Shown: positions 29,738 to 39,374 of the stretch, in pieces | How positions within the stretch are numbered: the stretch's first letter is position 1 | Layout: every line of letters begins with the position of its first letter | Source: Shewanella seohaensis | GTDB taxonomy: Bacteria; Pseudomonadota; Gammaproteobacteria; Enterobacterales; Shewanellaceae | Direction of reading: 5' to 3' | NCBI RefSeq assembly: GCF_025449215.1 | Contig: NZ_CP104900.1 | Coordinates: forward strand, 2,790,001-2,854,000 | Length of the DNA stretch: 64,000 nt | Program-made: the position numbers and the translations under genes | The notes under the pieces: model-generated | What the model saw: only the letters and a program-made list of their open reading frames with translations | Told to the model about the DNA's origin: nothing | The model's database searches: none

Positions 29738-31390
29738 GTGGCAATACATCAACGGGCAGGACAAACCGCGAGTCAGACGGATCTGGTGAATATTCCAAAG
29801 CTGATGAGCCATTATTACAGCATCAAACCTAATGTGGATGCTGCCGAGCAACGTGTGACGTTCGGGACCTCGGGTCACCGCGGAACCGCATTTCAAGCAA
29901 GTTTTAACCAAGACCATATTTGGGCTATTACCCAGGCCGTGGTGGATTATCGCCAATCGGTGAATATCGACGGCCCGCTATTTTTAGGTATCGATACCCA
30001 CGCCTTATCTTATGCGGCTTACGTGTCGGCGATTGAAGTGTTAGCGGCCAATAAGGTGACTGTGCATATTCAGCAAAATGATGGCTTTACCCCCACACCT
30101 GTGGTGTCCCATGCCATTATTTGCTCTAATCGTGAAGCGGCGCTGAGTGGCGCCGCGTTAAGTGATGGTTTGATTATTACGCCATCCCATAATCCACCGC
30201 AGGATGGTGGCATCAAGTACAATCCTCCCCATGGCGGCCCAGCCGAAGGCAATATCACCGCTTGGATTGAATCCCGTGCTAATGATTACCTGCGCGCAGG
30301 GCTTAAGGGCGTTAATAAGCTGGCTTATGCCGATGCGTTAACTTCGGGTTATGTGCATGCCATTGATTTGATCACGCCCTATGTCGCGGATTTAGTCAAT
30401 GTGGTCGATATGCACGCTATCGCTAAGGCTAAGCTGAAATTGGGCGTTGACCCATTAGGCGGCTCGGGTATTCATTATTGGACGCCGATTGCCAAGCACT
30501 ATGGCATCGATATCACCTTAGTTAACGATAAGGTCGACCCAAGCTTTAGCTTTATGTCGCTCGATAAAGACGGCAAGATCCGCATGGATTGTTCTTCTCC
30601 CTATGCGATGGCAGGCTTACTGGCCCATAAAGAATCCTTCGATTTATGCGTCGGTAACGATCCTGACTACGACAGACACGGTATCGTGTGTCCGGGAACA
30701 GGGCTGATGGACCCCAACCACTATTTAGCGGTAGCCATTGATTATCTGCTGACCCACAGACCTGAATGGAGCGAGCAGTTAGCCATCGGCAAGACGCTGG
30801 TATCGAGCGCGCTTATCGATAAAATCTGCGCCTTCCATGGCAAAAAATTACTCGAAGTCCCGGTAGGCTTTAAGTGGTTCGTCGATGGATTAGCCGAGGC
30901 AACCATTGCATTTGGTGGTGAGGAGAGTGCTGGCGCGGCGTTCCTGCGCCGTGATGGCACGACTTGGTGTACCGACAAAGACGGTTTTATTCTGGTACTG
31001 CTAGCGGCCGAAATGCTCGCGGTTACTGGCAAGACGCCGGGGCAACGCCATCAAGAATTAGTGGCGCAATTCGGTCAAAGCTTCTACAAGCGTATCGACA
31101 GCCCGATTAGTCTTGAGAACAAAGCCAAATTTGCCAAGCTTAATGCCGAGACCTTGAACGCTACTATGCTGGCGGGTGAGAAGATTGATGCCGTATTGAC
31201 CCACGCCCCTGGTAACAATGCCTCGATAGGTGGCATTAAAGTGACGACGGCCAATGGTTGGTTCGCGGCGCGGCCGTCGGGCACTGAGGCGTTATTTAAG
31301 ATTTATGGTGAGAGCTTTATCAGTGAGCAGCATCTTGCCGATATCATCAAGGACGCACAGGCCTTGATTGATAAGGCGCTTAGCGCCTGA
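29738..31390 (+). CDS. pgm: Phosphoglucomutase (alpha-D-glucose phosphate-specific)
   Basis: 550 residues starting at GTG 29738 with AGGAGAGGA upstream. It interconverts glucose-1-phosphate and glucose-6-phosphate. Four family motifs are intact: FGTSGHRGTAFQASFN, the phosphoserine loop IITPSHNPPQDGGIKYNPPH near residue 148, metal loop GNDPDYDRHG near 310, sugar loop GGEESAGA near 398 and phosphate loop RPSGTEALFKIYG near 515. It links glycogen and cell-wall sugar pools with the Entner-Doudoroff genes elsewhere in this window. Confidence 0.97.
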   Translation: MAIHQRAGQTASQTDLVNIPKLMSHYYSIKPNVDAAEQRVTFGTSGHRGTAFQASFNQDHIWAITQAVVDYRQSVNIDGPLFLGIDTHALSYAAYVSAIEVLAANKVTVHIQQNDGFTPTPVVSHAIICSNREAALSGAALSDGLIITPSHNPPQDGGIKYNPPHGGPAEGNITAWIESRANDYLRAGLKGVNKLAYADALTSGYVHAIDLITPYVADLVNVVDMHAIAKAKLKLGVDPLGGSGIHYWTPIAKHYGIDITLVNDKVDPSFSFMSLDKDGKIRMDCSSPYAMAGLLAHKESFDLCVGNDPDYDRHGIVCPGTGLMDPNHYLAVAIDYLLTHRPEWSEQLAIGKTLVSSALIDKICAFHGKKLLEVPVGFKWFVDGLAEATIAFGGEESAGAAFLRRDGTTWCTDKDGFILVLLAAEMLAVTGKTPGQRHQELVAQFGQSFYKRIDSPISLENKAKFAKLNAETLNATMLAGEKIDAVLTHAPGNNASIGGIKVTTANGWFAARPSGTEALFKIYGESFISEQHLADIIKDAQALIDKALSA

Positions 31391-31420
31391 CCTAGCAGTT
31401 AAGCATTGATTTTACCGATA

Positions 31421-31457
31421 AAAAACGCACTCATGGAAATCCTATGAGTGCGTTTTT
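31421..31457. terminator. Bidirectional terminator between pgm and msrA
   Basis: AAAAACGCACTCAT / ATGAGTGCGTTTTT perfect 14-bp stem with a 9-nt loop, between convergent genes. Confidence 0.88.
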
Positions 31458-31509
31458 ATTTGCAGCGATGAGAAGTCAAGCCGCTCACGCAGATGCTAAA
31501 TGGTGATGA

Positions 31510-31989
31510 TCAATACTCGAGATGGCAACTTGGTAAGTTGTTCTTATCGATATAGTTTTGATGATATTCCTCTGCCACATGGAATTGCTGCAAAGGTACA
31601 ATTTCAGTCACAATGTGGCGTAATCCCCAGCGGCCCGAGCGGGCAAAGGCCAGTTTAGAAGCTTCGGCCGTCGCTTTTTGCTCACGGTCATGGAAGAAAA
31701 TGGTACTGCGGTACTGAGTGCCAATATCGCCACCCTGCATATTGAGCGTGGTGGGGTTGTGGTTCTTCCAAAACACATCCAGTAATTCGTCGTAGCTGAC
31801 AATCGCAGGGTCAAATTCCACTTGCACGACTTCAGCATGGCCTGTCTTACCTTTTTTGACTTCCTCATAGGTGGTCGCTTCGTTATTACCACCCATATAG
31901 CCGCAGGTCGCGTTGGTCACGCCGTTGACTTGTCTAAAGAAATACTCCACGCCCCAAAAACAGCCGGCACCGAAAGTTGCTAACGCCAT
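31510..31989 (-). CDS. msrA: Peptide methionine sulfoxide reductase MsrA
   Basis: 159 residues, a short cytosolic MsrA. It reduces methionine-S-sulfoxide in proteins. The catalytic motif GAGCFWGVEYFF lies at residues 7-18 with Cys 10. DVFWKNHNPTTLNMQGGDIGTQYRS and the ending AEEYHQNYIDKN are family-typical. One further Cys lies near the C-terminus (LPSCHLEY) and may act in resolving. It is monocistronic and convergent with pgm. Confidence 0.96.
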   Translation of the reverse strand: MALATFGAGCFWGVEYFFRQVNGVTNATCGYMGGNNEATTYEEVKKGKTGHAEVVQVEFDPAIVSYDELLDVFWKNHNPTTLNMQGGDIGTQYRSTIFFHDREQKATAEASKLAFARSGRWGLRHIVTEIVPLQQFHVAEEYHQNYIDKNNLPSCHLEY

Positions 31990-32267
31990 GATAAATCCTG
32001 ATAGAAGTCTAGATGGCTAAGGATTGTGATAAAACTCATCCCTAAAAGCAAGTGTGTCGACAAAATTAATCCTATGTCGACCAAATGCGGCTAAGATGCT
32101 GTGGTTTTGCCGCGAAATGCGCTTGTTTGACCAGAATGACAGAGTAACGGCCCAAAAACTTGTGTTAGTATGGATGCGCTTTTTAAGGCGGGTAGCGATA
32201 AGTGCCATGAAACAGGCAGTTATTGCCATCACTCCCGTCTTTAACACGCTATTATAAGGAGAATTCT

Positions 32268-33302
32268 GTGTTACAAGTTCTGTTAGATTCGAAGGATTTT
32301 CTCGCGCTGACCCTCGCCAATCCTGAAACACTCGGGGATGAGTTTAGTTTCACCTTAGGGGAACATACTCGAGTCGAAGTGTGGGACACAGGTGTGATCG
32401 TCTTTGAGCCAGCACAAGCCCAAGGTAAGGATGTCATTCTCTCCTGCGGTGTCCACGGTAATGAAACCGCACCCATCGAACTCTGCAATACCTTAATCAA
32501 ACAGCTTCTCCAACAAAAAATCATCGCCAAACAACGCACGCTCTTTCTTATTGGTAACCCTTTAGCGATTAATAACGGGACTCGCATTATCGACGAGAAC
32601 ATGAATCGTCTCTTTAGTGGCGAGCATTCAAACCCACCGGGATTAGTGAATCCTGAGCGGGTGCGGGCAAAAAAATTAGAAGCCTATGTCGACCGCTTCT
32701 TTAAGGGCGCAGCTGCAGGGCGCCAGCGTATTCACTACGATTTACACACGGCGATGCGGGCGTCAAAACACGAAAAGTTTGCGATTTATCCCTATCGTCC
32801 CGGCCGTGCTTACAGCGCCGAGCAAATCATGTTTTTAGCCGCCAGTGGCGTCGATACTGTGTTATTTCACCATGAGCCGACAACCACCTTTAGCTATTTT
32901 TCCTCCGAGCAGTATGGCGCCGATGCCTTTACCATTGAATTAGGTAAGGTGTATCCCATGGGGCAAAACGATATGACGCGTTTTATTGCCGCCCAAGAGA
33001 TGTTTATGCGCCTTATCACAGACAAACCCTTAGCGCTTGAGCCATTCTCAGCGGATAAGGTGAATCTGTATCAAGTGTGTCGGGTGATTAACAAACATTT
33101 TGATGATTTTGAATTTACCTTCGCGACCGATGTCGAAAACTTCCGATCGTTCCCGAAAGGCTTTGTATTGGCCCGAGAGGGTGGGCAGGAAATTAAAGTC
33201 GAACAGGAATTTGAAGCGATTGTCTTCCCCAATGCTAAGGTGCCCATCGGTAATCGCACTGTGATTTGCCTGATCCCTTCAGTCGCGCCAGATGTTCGCT
33301 AG
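32268..33302 (+). CDS. astE: Succinylglutamate desuccinylase AstE-like
   Basis: 344 residues from GTG 32268, chosen because AAGGAG lies 6 bp upstream; an in-frame ATG at 32223 lacks one. It is a zinc hydrolase of the AstE/aspartoacylase family (M14-like). Zinc motif: [14 protein letters not shown] near residue 60 and [11 protein letters not shown] near 157; ENMNRLFSG gives the catalytic Arg region. AstE performs the last step of arginine succinyltransferase catabolism, releasing glutamate and succinate. The other ast genes are not in the window, so the assignment is by sequence. Confidence 0.92.
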   Translation: MLQVLLDSKDFLALTLANPETLGDEFSFTLGEHTRVEVWDTGVIVFEPAQAQGKDVILSCGVHGNETAPIELCNTLIKQLLQQKIIAKQRTLFLIGNPLAINNGTRIIDENMNRLFSGEHSNPPGLVNPERVRAKKLEAYVDRFFKGAAAGRQRIHYDLHTAMRASKHEKFAIYPYRPGRAYSAEQIMFLAASGVDTVLFHHEPTTTFSYFSSEQYGADAFTIELGKVYPMGQNDMTRFIAAQEMFMRLITDKPLALEPFSADKVNLYQVCRVINKHFDDFEFTFATDVENFRSFPKGFVLAREGGQEIKVEQEFEAIVFPNAKVPIGNRTVICLIPSVAPDVR

Positions 33303-33375
33303 TTTTGTAAAGCATTATATACATGCCCACAGGGGATTAGTTGTCGTTTGAACTGTGCCAACGGTTGATAGGTAG

Positions 33376-33391
33376 TTTACGTTAACGTAAT
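33376..33391 (+). promoter_or_regulatory. LiuR-like operator upstream of bkdA1
   Basis: Contains the perfect 14-bp palindrome TTACGTTAACGTAA (33377-33390), 74 bp before bkdA1. This agrees with my recollection of the MerR-family LiuR site reported for branched-chain amino acid degradation genes; the assignment needs a motif comparison. Confidence 0.6.
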
Positions 33392-33464
33392 GTTCATCCG
33401 GCATATTCGTATAAATTAGGCGTTGTGGATTTTCCATGGCGTAACGAGATAACAAGAGCACAAT

Positions 33465-34643
33465 ATGAGCAAAGCAACACTCAACACTGATACAGTGCAC
33501 CGTGTCGGCTTCTTGGATAAGGCATCGCTTCACATTCCTATCCTTCGAATTCTACAAGCAGACGGCACTACCTATGAAACCGCGGTTTTGCCTGTAATAG
33601 ATGAAGCCTTAGCCACCAAAATTTACGATACTTGCGTATTTACGCGGGTACTCGACGAACGTATGTTAGGCGCACAGCGTCAGGGACGGATCAGCTTCTA
33701 TATGACCTGTACGGGTGAAGAAGCGGCGATCGTCGGCAGTGTCGCGGCGCTTGATCAAGAAGACGTGATCCTCGCGCAATATCGTGAACATGCGGCGCTA
33801 CGCTACCGTGGTTTTACCACCGAACAGTTTATGAACCAGATGTTCAGCAATGAGAAAGACCTGGGTAAAGGGCGCCAAATGCCAATTCATTACGGCTGCG
33901 CGGCGTTAAACTATCAAACCATTTCATCGCCACTGGCCACGCAAATCCCGCAAGCGACAGGTGTCGGTTATAGCCTGAAAATGCAGGGCAAACGTAATGT
34001 CGCCGTCTGTTATTTCGGAGAAGGCGCTGCCTCTGAAGGCGACTTCCACGCCGGCTTGAATATGGCTGCGGTGTTAAAATGCCCCGTGATTTTCTTCTGC
34101 CGTAACAATGGTTATGCGATTTCCACCCCAACTGAAGAACAGTTTGCTGGTAACGGTATCGCTAGCCGCGGTGTGGGTTACGGTATGCACACCATTCGTG
34201 TCGACGGGAACGATATGCTGGCGGTGTTAGCGGCGACGCAACAGGCGCGTGCCTATGCGATTGAGCACAATGCTCCCGTGTTGATTGAAGCCATGACGTA
34301 TCGCCTTGGCGCGCACTCATCTTCTGACGATCCTTCTGGCTATCGCTCCAAAGAAGAAGAGGCGAAGTGGCAGCAACACGATCCAGTCAAACGCTTCAAG
34401 TTATGGTTGATCAACAAAGGCTGGTTGGCCGAGGCCGATGATGCCCTGCGTTACGAAAAGTACCGTGAAGAAGTGTTAGCCGCCGTTAAAGTCGCTGAAA
34501 AATTACCTATCCCTATGCTGGATGAGATCATTGAAGATGTGTACGACAAGCCAACACCAGCGCTGAAAAAGCAGCTGAGTGAACTTAAAGAACACATCAA
34601 GAAATATCCGCAATCCTATCCCAAAAGTGCAGGGAGGCTATAA
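33465..34643 (+). CDS. bkdA1: Branched-chain 2-oxoacid dehydrogenase E1 alpha
   Basis: 392 residues. It decarboxylates 2-oxoisovalerate and related acids with thiamine diphosphate. The TPP motif is YFGEGAASEGDFHAGLNMAA...FFCRNN near residue 185. The phospho-loop region GAHSSSDDPSGYRSKEEE near 284 matches branched-chain E1 alpha rather than pyruvate E1. Start ATG 33465. It is first gene of bkdA1-bkdA2-bkdB with 3 bp to the next gene. No E3 (lpd) gene follows, so dihydrolipoamide dehydrogenase must come from elsewhere. Confidence 0.95.
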   Translation: MSKATLNTDTVHRVGFLDKASLHIPILRILQADGTTYETAVLPVIDEALATKIYDTCVFTRVLDERMLGAQRQGRISFYMTCTGEEAAIVGSVAALDQEDVILAQYREHAALRYRGFTTEQFMNQMFSNEKDLGKGRQMPIHYGCAALNYQTISSPLATQIPQATGVGYSLKMQGKRNVAVCYFGEGAASEGDFHAGLNMAAVLKCPVIFFCRNNGYAISTPTEEQFAGNGIASRGVGYGMHTIRVDGNDMLAVLAATQQARAYAIEHNAPVLIEAMTYRLGAHSSSDDPSGYRSKEEEAKWQQHDPVKRFKLWLINKGWLAEADDALRYEKYREEVLAAVKVAEKLPIPMLDEIIEDVYDKPTPALKKQLSELKEHIKKYPQSYPKSAGRL

Positions 34644-34646
34644 GCC

Positions 34647-35624
34647 GTGGCAGAAATGAATATGTTACAGGCCGTCAATGAGGCCTTGTCTATCGCCATG
34701 CAATCTGACGAGCGCATGGTGGTATTTGGTGAAGACGTTGGCCACTTTGGTGGTGTGTTTCGCGCAACCTCAGGTTTACAGGAAAAGTTTGGTCGCAGCC
34801 GTTGCTTTAACACGCCGCTGACAGAACAAGGCATCGCGGGTTTTGCCAACGGTTTAGCCTCTAATGGTATGACCGCCGTGGCGGAAATCCAGTTCGCCGA
34901 TTACATCTTTCCAGCGTTCGATCAAATAGTGAACGAGTCTGCTAAATTCCGTTACCGCAGCGGTAATGAATTTAATGTGGGAAGCCTAGTGTTCCGTACA
35001 CCTTATGGTGGCGGTATTGCGGGCGGCCATTATCATTCACAATCGCCAGAAGCTTATTTTACCCAAACGCCAGGCTTAAAAGTGGTTGTGCCACGTAATC
35101 CAGAGCAGGCCAAGGGCTTATTATTAGCCTCTATTCGCGATAAAAACCCTGTGGTGTTCTTTGAGCCAAAGCGTTTATACCGTGCTTCAGTGGGTGAAGT
35201 CCCTGCGGGCGATTATGAAATCGAGCTGGGTAAAGCCGAAGTGGTGCGTGAAGGGAAAGACATCACCTTAGTGGCGTGGGGCGCACAGATGGAAATCATC
35301 GAAAAAGCGGCCGACATGGCGGCAAAAGAGGGGATTTCCTGCGAAATTATCGACCTACGTACACTCGCGCCTTGGGATGTAGATACAGTTGCAGATTCTG
35401 TGAAGAAGACCGGCCGCTTACTGATCAACCACGAAGCGCCATTGACGGGTGGTTTTGCCGGTGAAATCGCCGCGACGATTCAGCAAGAGTGTTTCTTGTA
35501 TTTAGAATCACCCATCAGCCGTGTATGTGGTCTAGATACCCCATATCCACTGGTCCACGAAAAAGAATATATGCCCGATGCGCTCAAAACCTTTGAAGCC
35601 ATTAAGGCATCGGTGAATTTCTAG
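34647..35624 (+). CDS. bkdA2: Branched-chain 2-oxoacid dehydrogenase E1 beta
   Basis: 325 residues starting at GTG 34647, just after the bkdA1 stop with AGGGAGG upstream. It is the beta subunit of the alpha2-beta2 E1. Motifs: [38 protein letters not shown], and [23 protein letters not shown]. The C-terminal transketolase-like domain has [16 protein letters not shown] and [10 protein letters not shown]. It is translationally close to both neighbours. Confidence 0.96.
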   Translation: MAEMNMLQAVNEALSIAMQSDERMVVFGEDVGHFGGVFRATSGLQEKFGRSRCFNTPLTEQGIAGFANGLASNGMTAVAEIQFADYIFPAFDQIVNESAKFRYRSGNEFNVGSLVFRTPYGGGIAGGHYHSQSPEAYFTQTPGLKVVVPRNPEQAKGLLLASIRDKNPVVFFEPKRLYRASVGEVPAGDYEIELGKAEVVREGKDITLVAWGAQMEIIEKAADMAAKEGISCEIIDLRTLAPWDVDTVADSVKKTGRLLINHEAPLTGGFAGEIAATIQQECFLYLESPISRVCGLDTPYPLVHEKEYMPDALKTFEAIKASVNF

Positions 35625-35633
35625 GAGTCCGGT

Positions 35634-37229
35634 ATGATTAAAGATTTTATTTTGCCGGACATTGGTGAAGGCGTTGTCGAGTGTGAACTCGTCGAGTGGT
35701 TGGTGCAAGAGGGCGATACGATTGCTGAAGATCAGCCCATCGCCGATGTGATGACCGACAAAGCCTTAGTGCAAATTCCAGCGCCTTTTGCGGGAGTCGT
35801 GACCAAGCTGTATTACGCCAAAGGCGATATCGCTAAGGTGCATGCGCCGCTTTATGCTGTGCAGATTGAGTCCGACGAAGTCGCACCTGTTGCTGCGTCT
35901 CAGCCTGAAGCACACACAGCGACGCAAACACCTGCAAGCCAATCCAGCGCGGCGGGTACGAGCGTAGAAGAGTTTCTGCTACCCGATATTGGCGAAGGTA
36001 TTGTTGAGTGTGAACTGGTCGAATGGCTAGTCCAAGAAGGCGATACTGTGGTGGAAGACCAACCCATCGCCGATGTGATGACAGATAAAGCCCTAGTGCA
36101 AATCCCTGCTATCAAAGCGGGTAAAATTGTCAAATTGCACTATCGTAAGGGCCAGTTAGCTAAGGTACATGCGCCATTATTTGCGATCGAGGTTGAAGGT
36201 GGCGTTAGTGCGCCAGTCAGCCATGTACAAGAAGCCAGCGCCACCGCTGCGAATACCGCAGCACCAGCCGCTTGCGCGGCGGTGTCCTCGGAGCCTGCTC
36301 GCCAAGGTAAAGCCTTAGCCAGCCCAGCCGTTCGCCGTATGGCACGTGCCTTAGATATCGATTTAAGTCGCGTCCCTGGTAGCGGCAAACATGGCCGTGT
36401 GTATAAGGAAGACATTACTCGCTTCCAAGCGCAAGGCGGCGCTGTGCCTGCCGTTGCGTCAGTGGTTGCTGCCCCAACTGTGGCTCAATCGACCGTTTCT
36501 ACAGCAGTGGCAAGCGCTGCACGGGGTGACATTATTGAGCCTATCCGTGGCGTGAAAGCCGTGATGGCAAAAATGATGGTGGAATCGGTATCCACCATTC
36601 CACACTTCACCTATTGCGAAGAGTTTGATTTGACAGACTTAGTCGCTCTGCGTGAAAGCATGAAGGCCAAGTATTCCACCGACGAAGTTAAGCTGACCAT
36701 GATGCCATTCTTTATGAAGGCCATGTCGTTAGCCTTAACGCAGTTCCCTGTACTTAACAGCCAAGTGAATGCTGATTGTACGGAAATCACCTACAAGGCG
36801 CGTCATAACATAGGTATGGCGGTCGACTCTAAGGTGGGATTATTGGTACCAAACGTGAAGGATGTACAAGATAAGAGCATCCTTGAGGTCGCGGCCGAAA
36901 TCACCCGCTTAACCAATGCCGCCCGTAGCGGCCGTGTTGCGCCGGCGGATCTTAAAGAAGGCACGATTTCGATTTCGAATATTGGCGCCTTAGGTGGCAC
37001 AGTCGCAACGCCTATAATCAATAAGCCGGAAGTCGCGATTGTCGCATTAGGTAAGTTACAAATCTTGCCGCGCTTCAATGCGAAAGGTGAAGTCGAAGCG
37101 CGTCAGATCATGCAAGTGAGTTGGTCTGGGGATCACCGCGTTATCGATGGTGGCACCATTGCTCGTTTCTGCAACCTTTGGAAACAATACCTTGAGCAGC
37201 CGCAGGATATGCTATTAGCCATGCGCTAA
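35634..37229 (+). CDS. bkdB: Branched-chain 2-oxoacid dehydrogenase E2 with two lipoyl domains
   Basis: 531 residues. It transfers acyl groups to CoA. Two nearly identical lipoyl domains occupy about residues 1-75 and 115-190; both carry LPDIGEG, VECELVEWLVQEGDT and the lipoyl Lys in ADVMTDKALVQIPA. A linker rich in Ala, then a peripheral-subunit-binding domain (SPAVRRMARALDIDLSRVPG, HGRVYKEDI) and the catalytic domain (SIPHFTYCEEFDLT near the start; HRVIDGGTIARF with the catalytic His at the end). GGAGTCCGGT precedes ATG 35634. A terminator follows at 37268-37293. Confidence 0.96.
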   Translation: MIKDFILPDIGEGVVECELVEWLVQEGDTIAEDQPIADVMTDKALVQIPAPFAGVVTKLYYAKGDIAKVHAPLYAVQIESDEVAPVAASQPEAHTATQTPASQSSAAGTSVEEFLLPDIGEGIVECELVEWLVQEGDTVVEDQPIADVMTDKALVQIPAIKAGKIVKLHYRKGQLAKVHAPLFAIEVEGGVSAPVSHVQEASATAANTAAPAACAAVSSEPARQGKALASPAVRRMARALDIDLSRVPGSGKHGRVYKEDITRFQAQGGAVPAVASVVAAPTVAQSTVSTAVASAARGDIIEPIRGVKAVMAKMMVESVSTIPHFTYCEEFDLTDLVALRESMKAKYSTDEVKLTMMPFFMKAMSLALTQFPVLNSQVNADCTEITYKARHNIGMAVDSKVGLLVPNVKDVQDKSILEVAAEITRLTNAARSGRVAPADLKEGTISISNIGALGGTVATPIINKPEVAIVALGKLQILPRFNAKGEVEARQIMQVSWSGDHRVIDGGTIARFCNLWKQYLEQPQDMLLAMR

Positions 37230-37267
37230 TCGGCTGTCAGCCAATACTTACAGCCAATCCAGCAAAT

Positions 37268-37293
37268 AAGGACGCAATTTAGCGTCCTTTTTT
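37268..37293 (+). terminator. Terminator of the bkd operon
   Basis: AAGGACGC / GCGTCCTT stem with an AATTTA loop and a T run, 38 bp after bkdB. Confidence 0.85.
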
Positions 37294-37373
37294 ATTCGCA
37301 GGCCATAAATGGGTTAATCTTTTGATCCCAATTACGTATAATTCACGAACGTTGTTATCCTGATGGATTTGTT

Positions 37374-38446
37374 ATGAGCCCCAGCCCATTTGCCCCAACA
37401 ATCGAAACTATTGATTATCCGTTTCCGCCTAAGCCAATTCCTCTGTCCGATGCCGAAAAGGCGGACTACAAGGCACGTATCAAGCAGCTGCTGATTGAAA
37501 AAGATGCGGTTTTGGTTGCCCATTATTATACCGACCCTGAAATTCAAGCTCTGGCCGAAGAAACCGGCGGTTGTGTTTCTGACTCGCTTGAAATGGCGCG
37601 CTTTGGCCGCGATCATCCCGCTAAGACGTTAATTGTCGCTGGGGTGAAATTTATGGGGGAAACTGCCAAAATCTTAAGCCCAGAAAAACCATTCTGATGC
37701 CGACCTTGGAGGCGACCTGTTCATTGGACTTAGGTTGCCCCATCGATAAATTCAGCGCCTTCTGTGATGCGCATCCTGATCATACCGTGGTCGTTTATGC
37801 CAACACTTCGGCGGCGGTAAAAGCCCGTGCCGATTGGGTGGTCACCTCAAGTATTGCCCTTGAAATCGTTGAGCATTTAGACAGCGAAGGCAAAAAAATC
37901 ATTTGGGGCCCAGACCGTCATTTAGGCAGTTATATTGCCAAACAAACGGGCGCCGAGATGTTGATGTGGCAGGGCGACTGTATCGTTCACGATGAGTTTA
38001 AGGCTAATGCGCTGCGTGATTTAAAGCGTGTTTACCCCGACGCGGCGATTCTAGTACACCCAGAGTCACCCGCGAGTGTGGTGGCGATGGCGGATGCTGT
38101 CGGCTCCACCAGCCAGTTGATTAAAGCTGCGCAAACCATGGCTAATGAGCGTTTTATTGTGGCGACCGATCGCGGTATTTTCTACAAAATGCAACAAGCG
38201 GCGCCGGGTAAAACACTGATTGAAGCGCCTACTGGCGGTAATGGTGCCACCTGTAAGAGCTGTGCTCACTGTCCTTGGATGGCGATGAACGGCTTAAAGG
38301 CGATTGAAGCGTCATTAAGTGACAGCGACAAAACGACTCACGAAATCTTTGTCGATGAAGATTTACGCGTGAAAGCCTTAATCCCGCTGACCCGCATGCT
38401 TGACTTCGCTAAAACACTGAATATGAAAGTGAAAGGCAACGCTTAA
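37374..38446 (+). CDS. nadA: Quinolinate synthase NadA, frame broken at 37684-37688
   Basis: 357 residues when repaired. It condenses iminoaspartate with dihydroxyacetone phosphate to quinolinate for NAD synthesis, using a [4Fe-4S] cluster. The first frame (ATG 37374) ends at 37697; the second starts within it. One A added to the A5 run 37684-37688 gives [21 protein letters not shown] in one frame. Cluster and active-site parts are all present: [42 protein letters not shown], and [13 protein letters not shown] near the end. Loss of the gene would make the cell depend on salvage, so an assembly error is likelier than a true break. Confidence 0.95.
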
Positions 38447-38477
38447 TCAAGCGTCCATAACACTCACGAAAAATGAA

Positions 38478-38503
38478 ATCCCTGCCACTTGGCGGGGATT
38501 TTT
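38478..38503 (+). terminator. Terminator of nadA
   Basis: AATCCCtGCC / GGCgGGGATT stem with an ACTT loop, then a short T run, 31 bp after the stop. Confidence 0.75.
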
Positions 38504-38737
38504 GTATCGGTTCAAATTGATCAGCAGCTAAGCTGCTAAGTATGTGCTTAATAAGGTGCGCTAGCTTTTAGACGCCATTCTTCATAGATGCATATATGCT
38601 TCAATTTAAAGAAATACACGCTCTTTTACTTACTGGATCGGTGTTGTTGGCCTAAATTTGATATATCAAAGCGTAGGTGAGTTCACTCATTGCGCTGTGT
38701 TCATGCAATTTTGTATAAGATAACCATGGAGAAGGGT

Positions 38738-39250
38738 ATGAAAAACATCGTGTTACTGCTTGCATCAATGTCTGCTGCCAGTGCATTTGCAGACGTGAGT
38801 GTGCCTATGAATCTTGTCAACGAAAAGGGCGTGGGTGAAAGTGTCGGTCAAGTGACCATTTCAGAGTCGCAGTATGGAGTGGTATTTACGCCATCACTCA
38901 AAGGCTTAATGCCGGGATTACATGGTTTCCATCTACATGAGAACGGCAGCTGTGATCCAAAGGAAAAGGACGGAAAAATCGTTCCTGCTGGCGCGGCAGG
39001 TGGACACTATGATCCTGCCGCCACGAAGGCCCACGGCGCGCCATGGGGAGAAGGGCATTTAGGCGATCTGCCACCATTGTTTGTCGATGCAGACGGTGCT
39101 GCTAGCCAGGCCGTGCTGGCACCGCGCTTAAAAATGGGGGAGCTTAAAGGCCATGCGATCATGATCCATGCCGGTGGCGACAACCATTCCGATCACCCAG
39201 CGCCTTTAGGTGGCGGCGGTGCGCGTGTAGCCTGCGGTATTATCAATTAA
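38738..39250 (+). CDS. sodC: Periplasmic Cu,Zn superoxide dismutase
   Basis: 170 residues from ATG 38738, which has GGAGAAGG close upstream; an upstream frame extension to 38690 has no ribosome site. A signal peptide ([18 protein letters not shown]) sends it to the periplasm. Copper and zinc ligands are in place: [56 protein letters not shown]. The two Cys for the family disulphide are in ENGSC and ARVACGIIN. It disproportionates external superoxide. It is monocistronic between nadA and gapA terminators. Confidence 0.96.
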   Translation: MKNIVLLLASMSAASAFADVSVPMNLVNEKGVGESVGQVTISESQYGVVFTPSLKGLMPGLHGFHLHENGSCDPKEKDGKIVPAGAAGGHYDPAATKAHGAPWGEGHLGDLPPLFVDADGAASQAVLAPRLKMGELKGHAIMIHAGGDNHSDHPAPLGGGGARVACGIIN

Positions 39251-39331
39251 TGTATCGCCACATTCAGTGGTTAGCGGCGAAATGCTAGCATTGGTAACGA
39301 CAGTGGATTAATGAGCCGTGAAATCGGTATA

Positions 39332-39359
39332 AAAAAGCCCCGCAAGAGCGGGGCTTTTT
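39332..39359. terminator. Bidirectional terminator between sodC and gapA
   Basis: AAAAAGCCCCGC / GCGGGGCTTTTT perfect stem with an AAGA loop, between convergent genes. Confidence 0.9.
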
Positions 39360-39374
39360 GATAAAGAAGAATGA

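Noticed and set aside
38590..38599. GCATATATGC palindrome upstream of sodC
   Set aside because: Too short and AT-rich to separate from chance.
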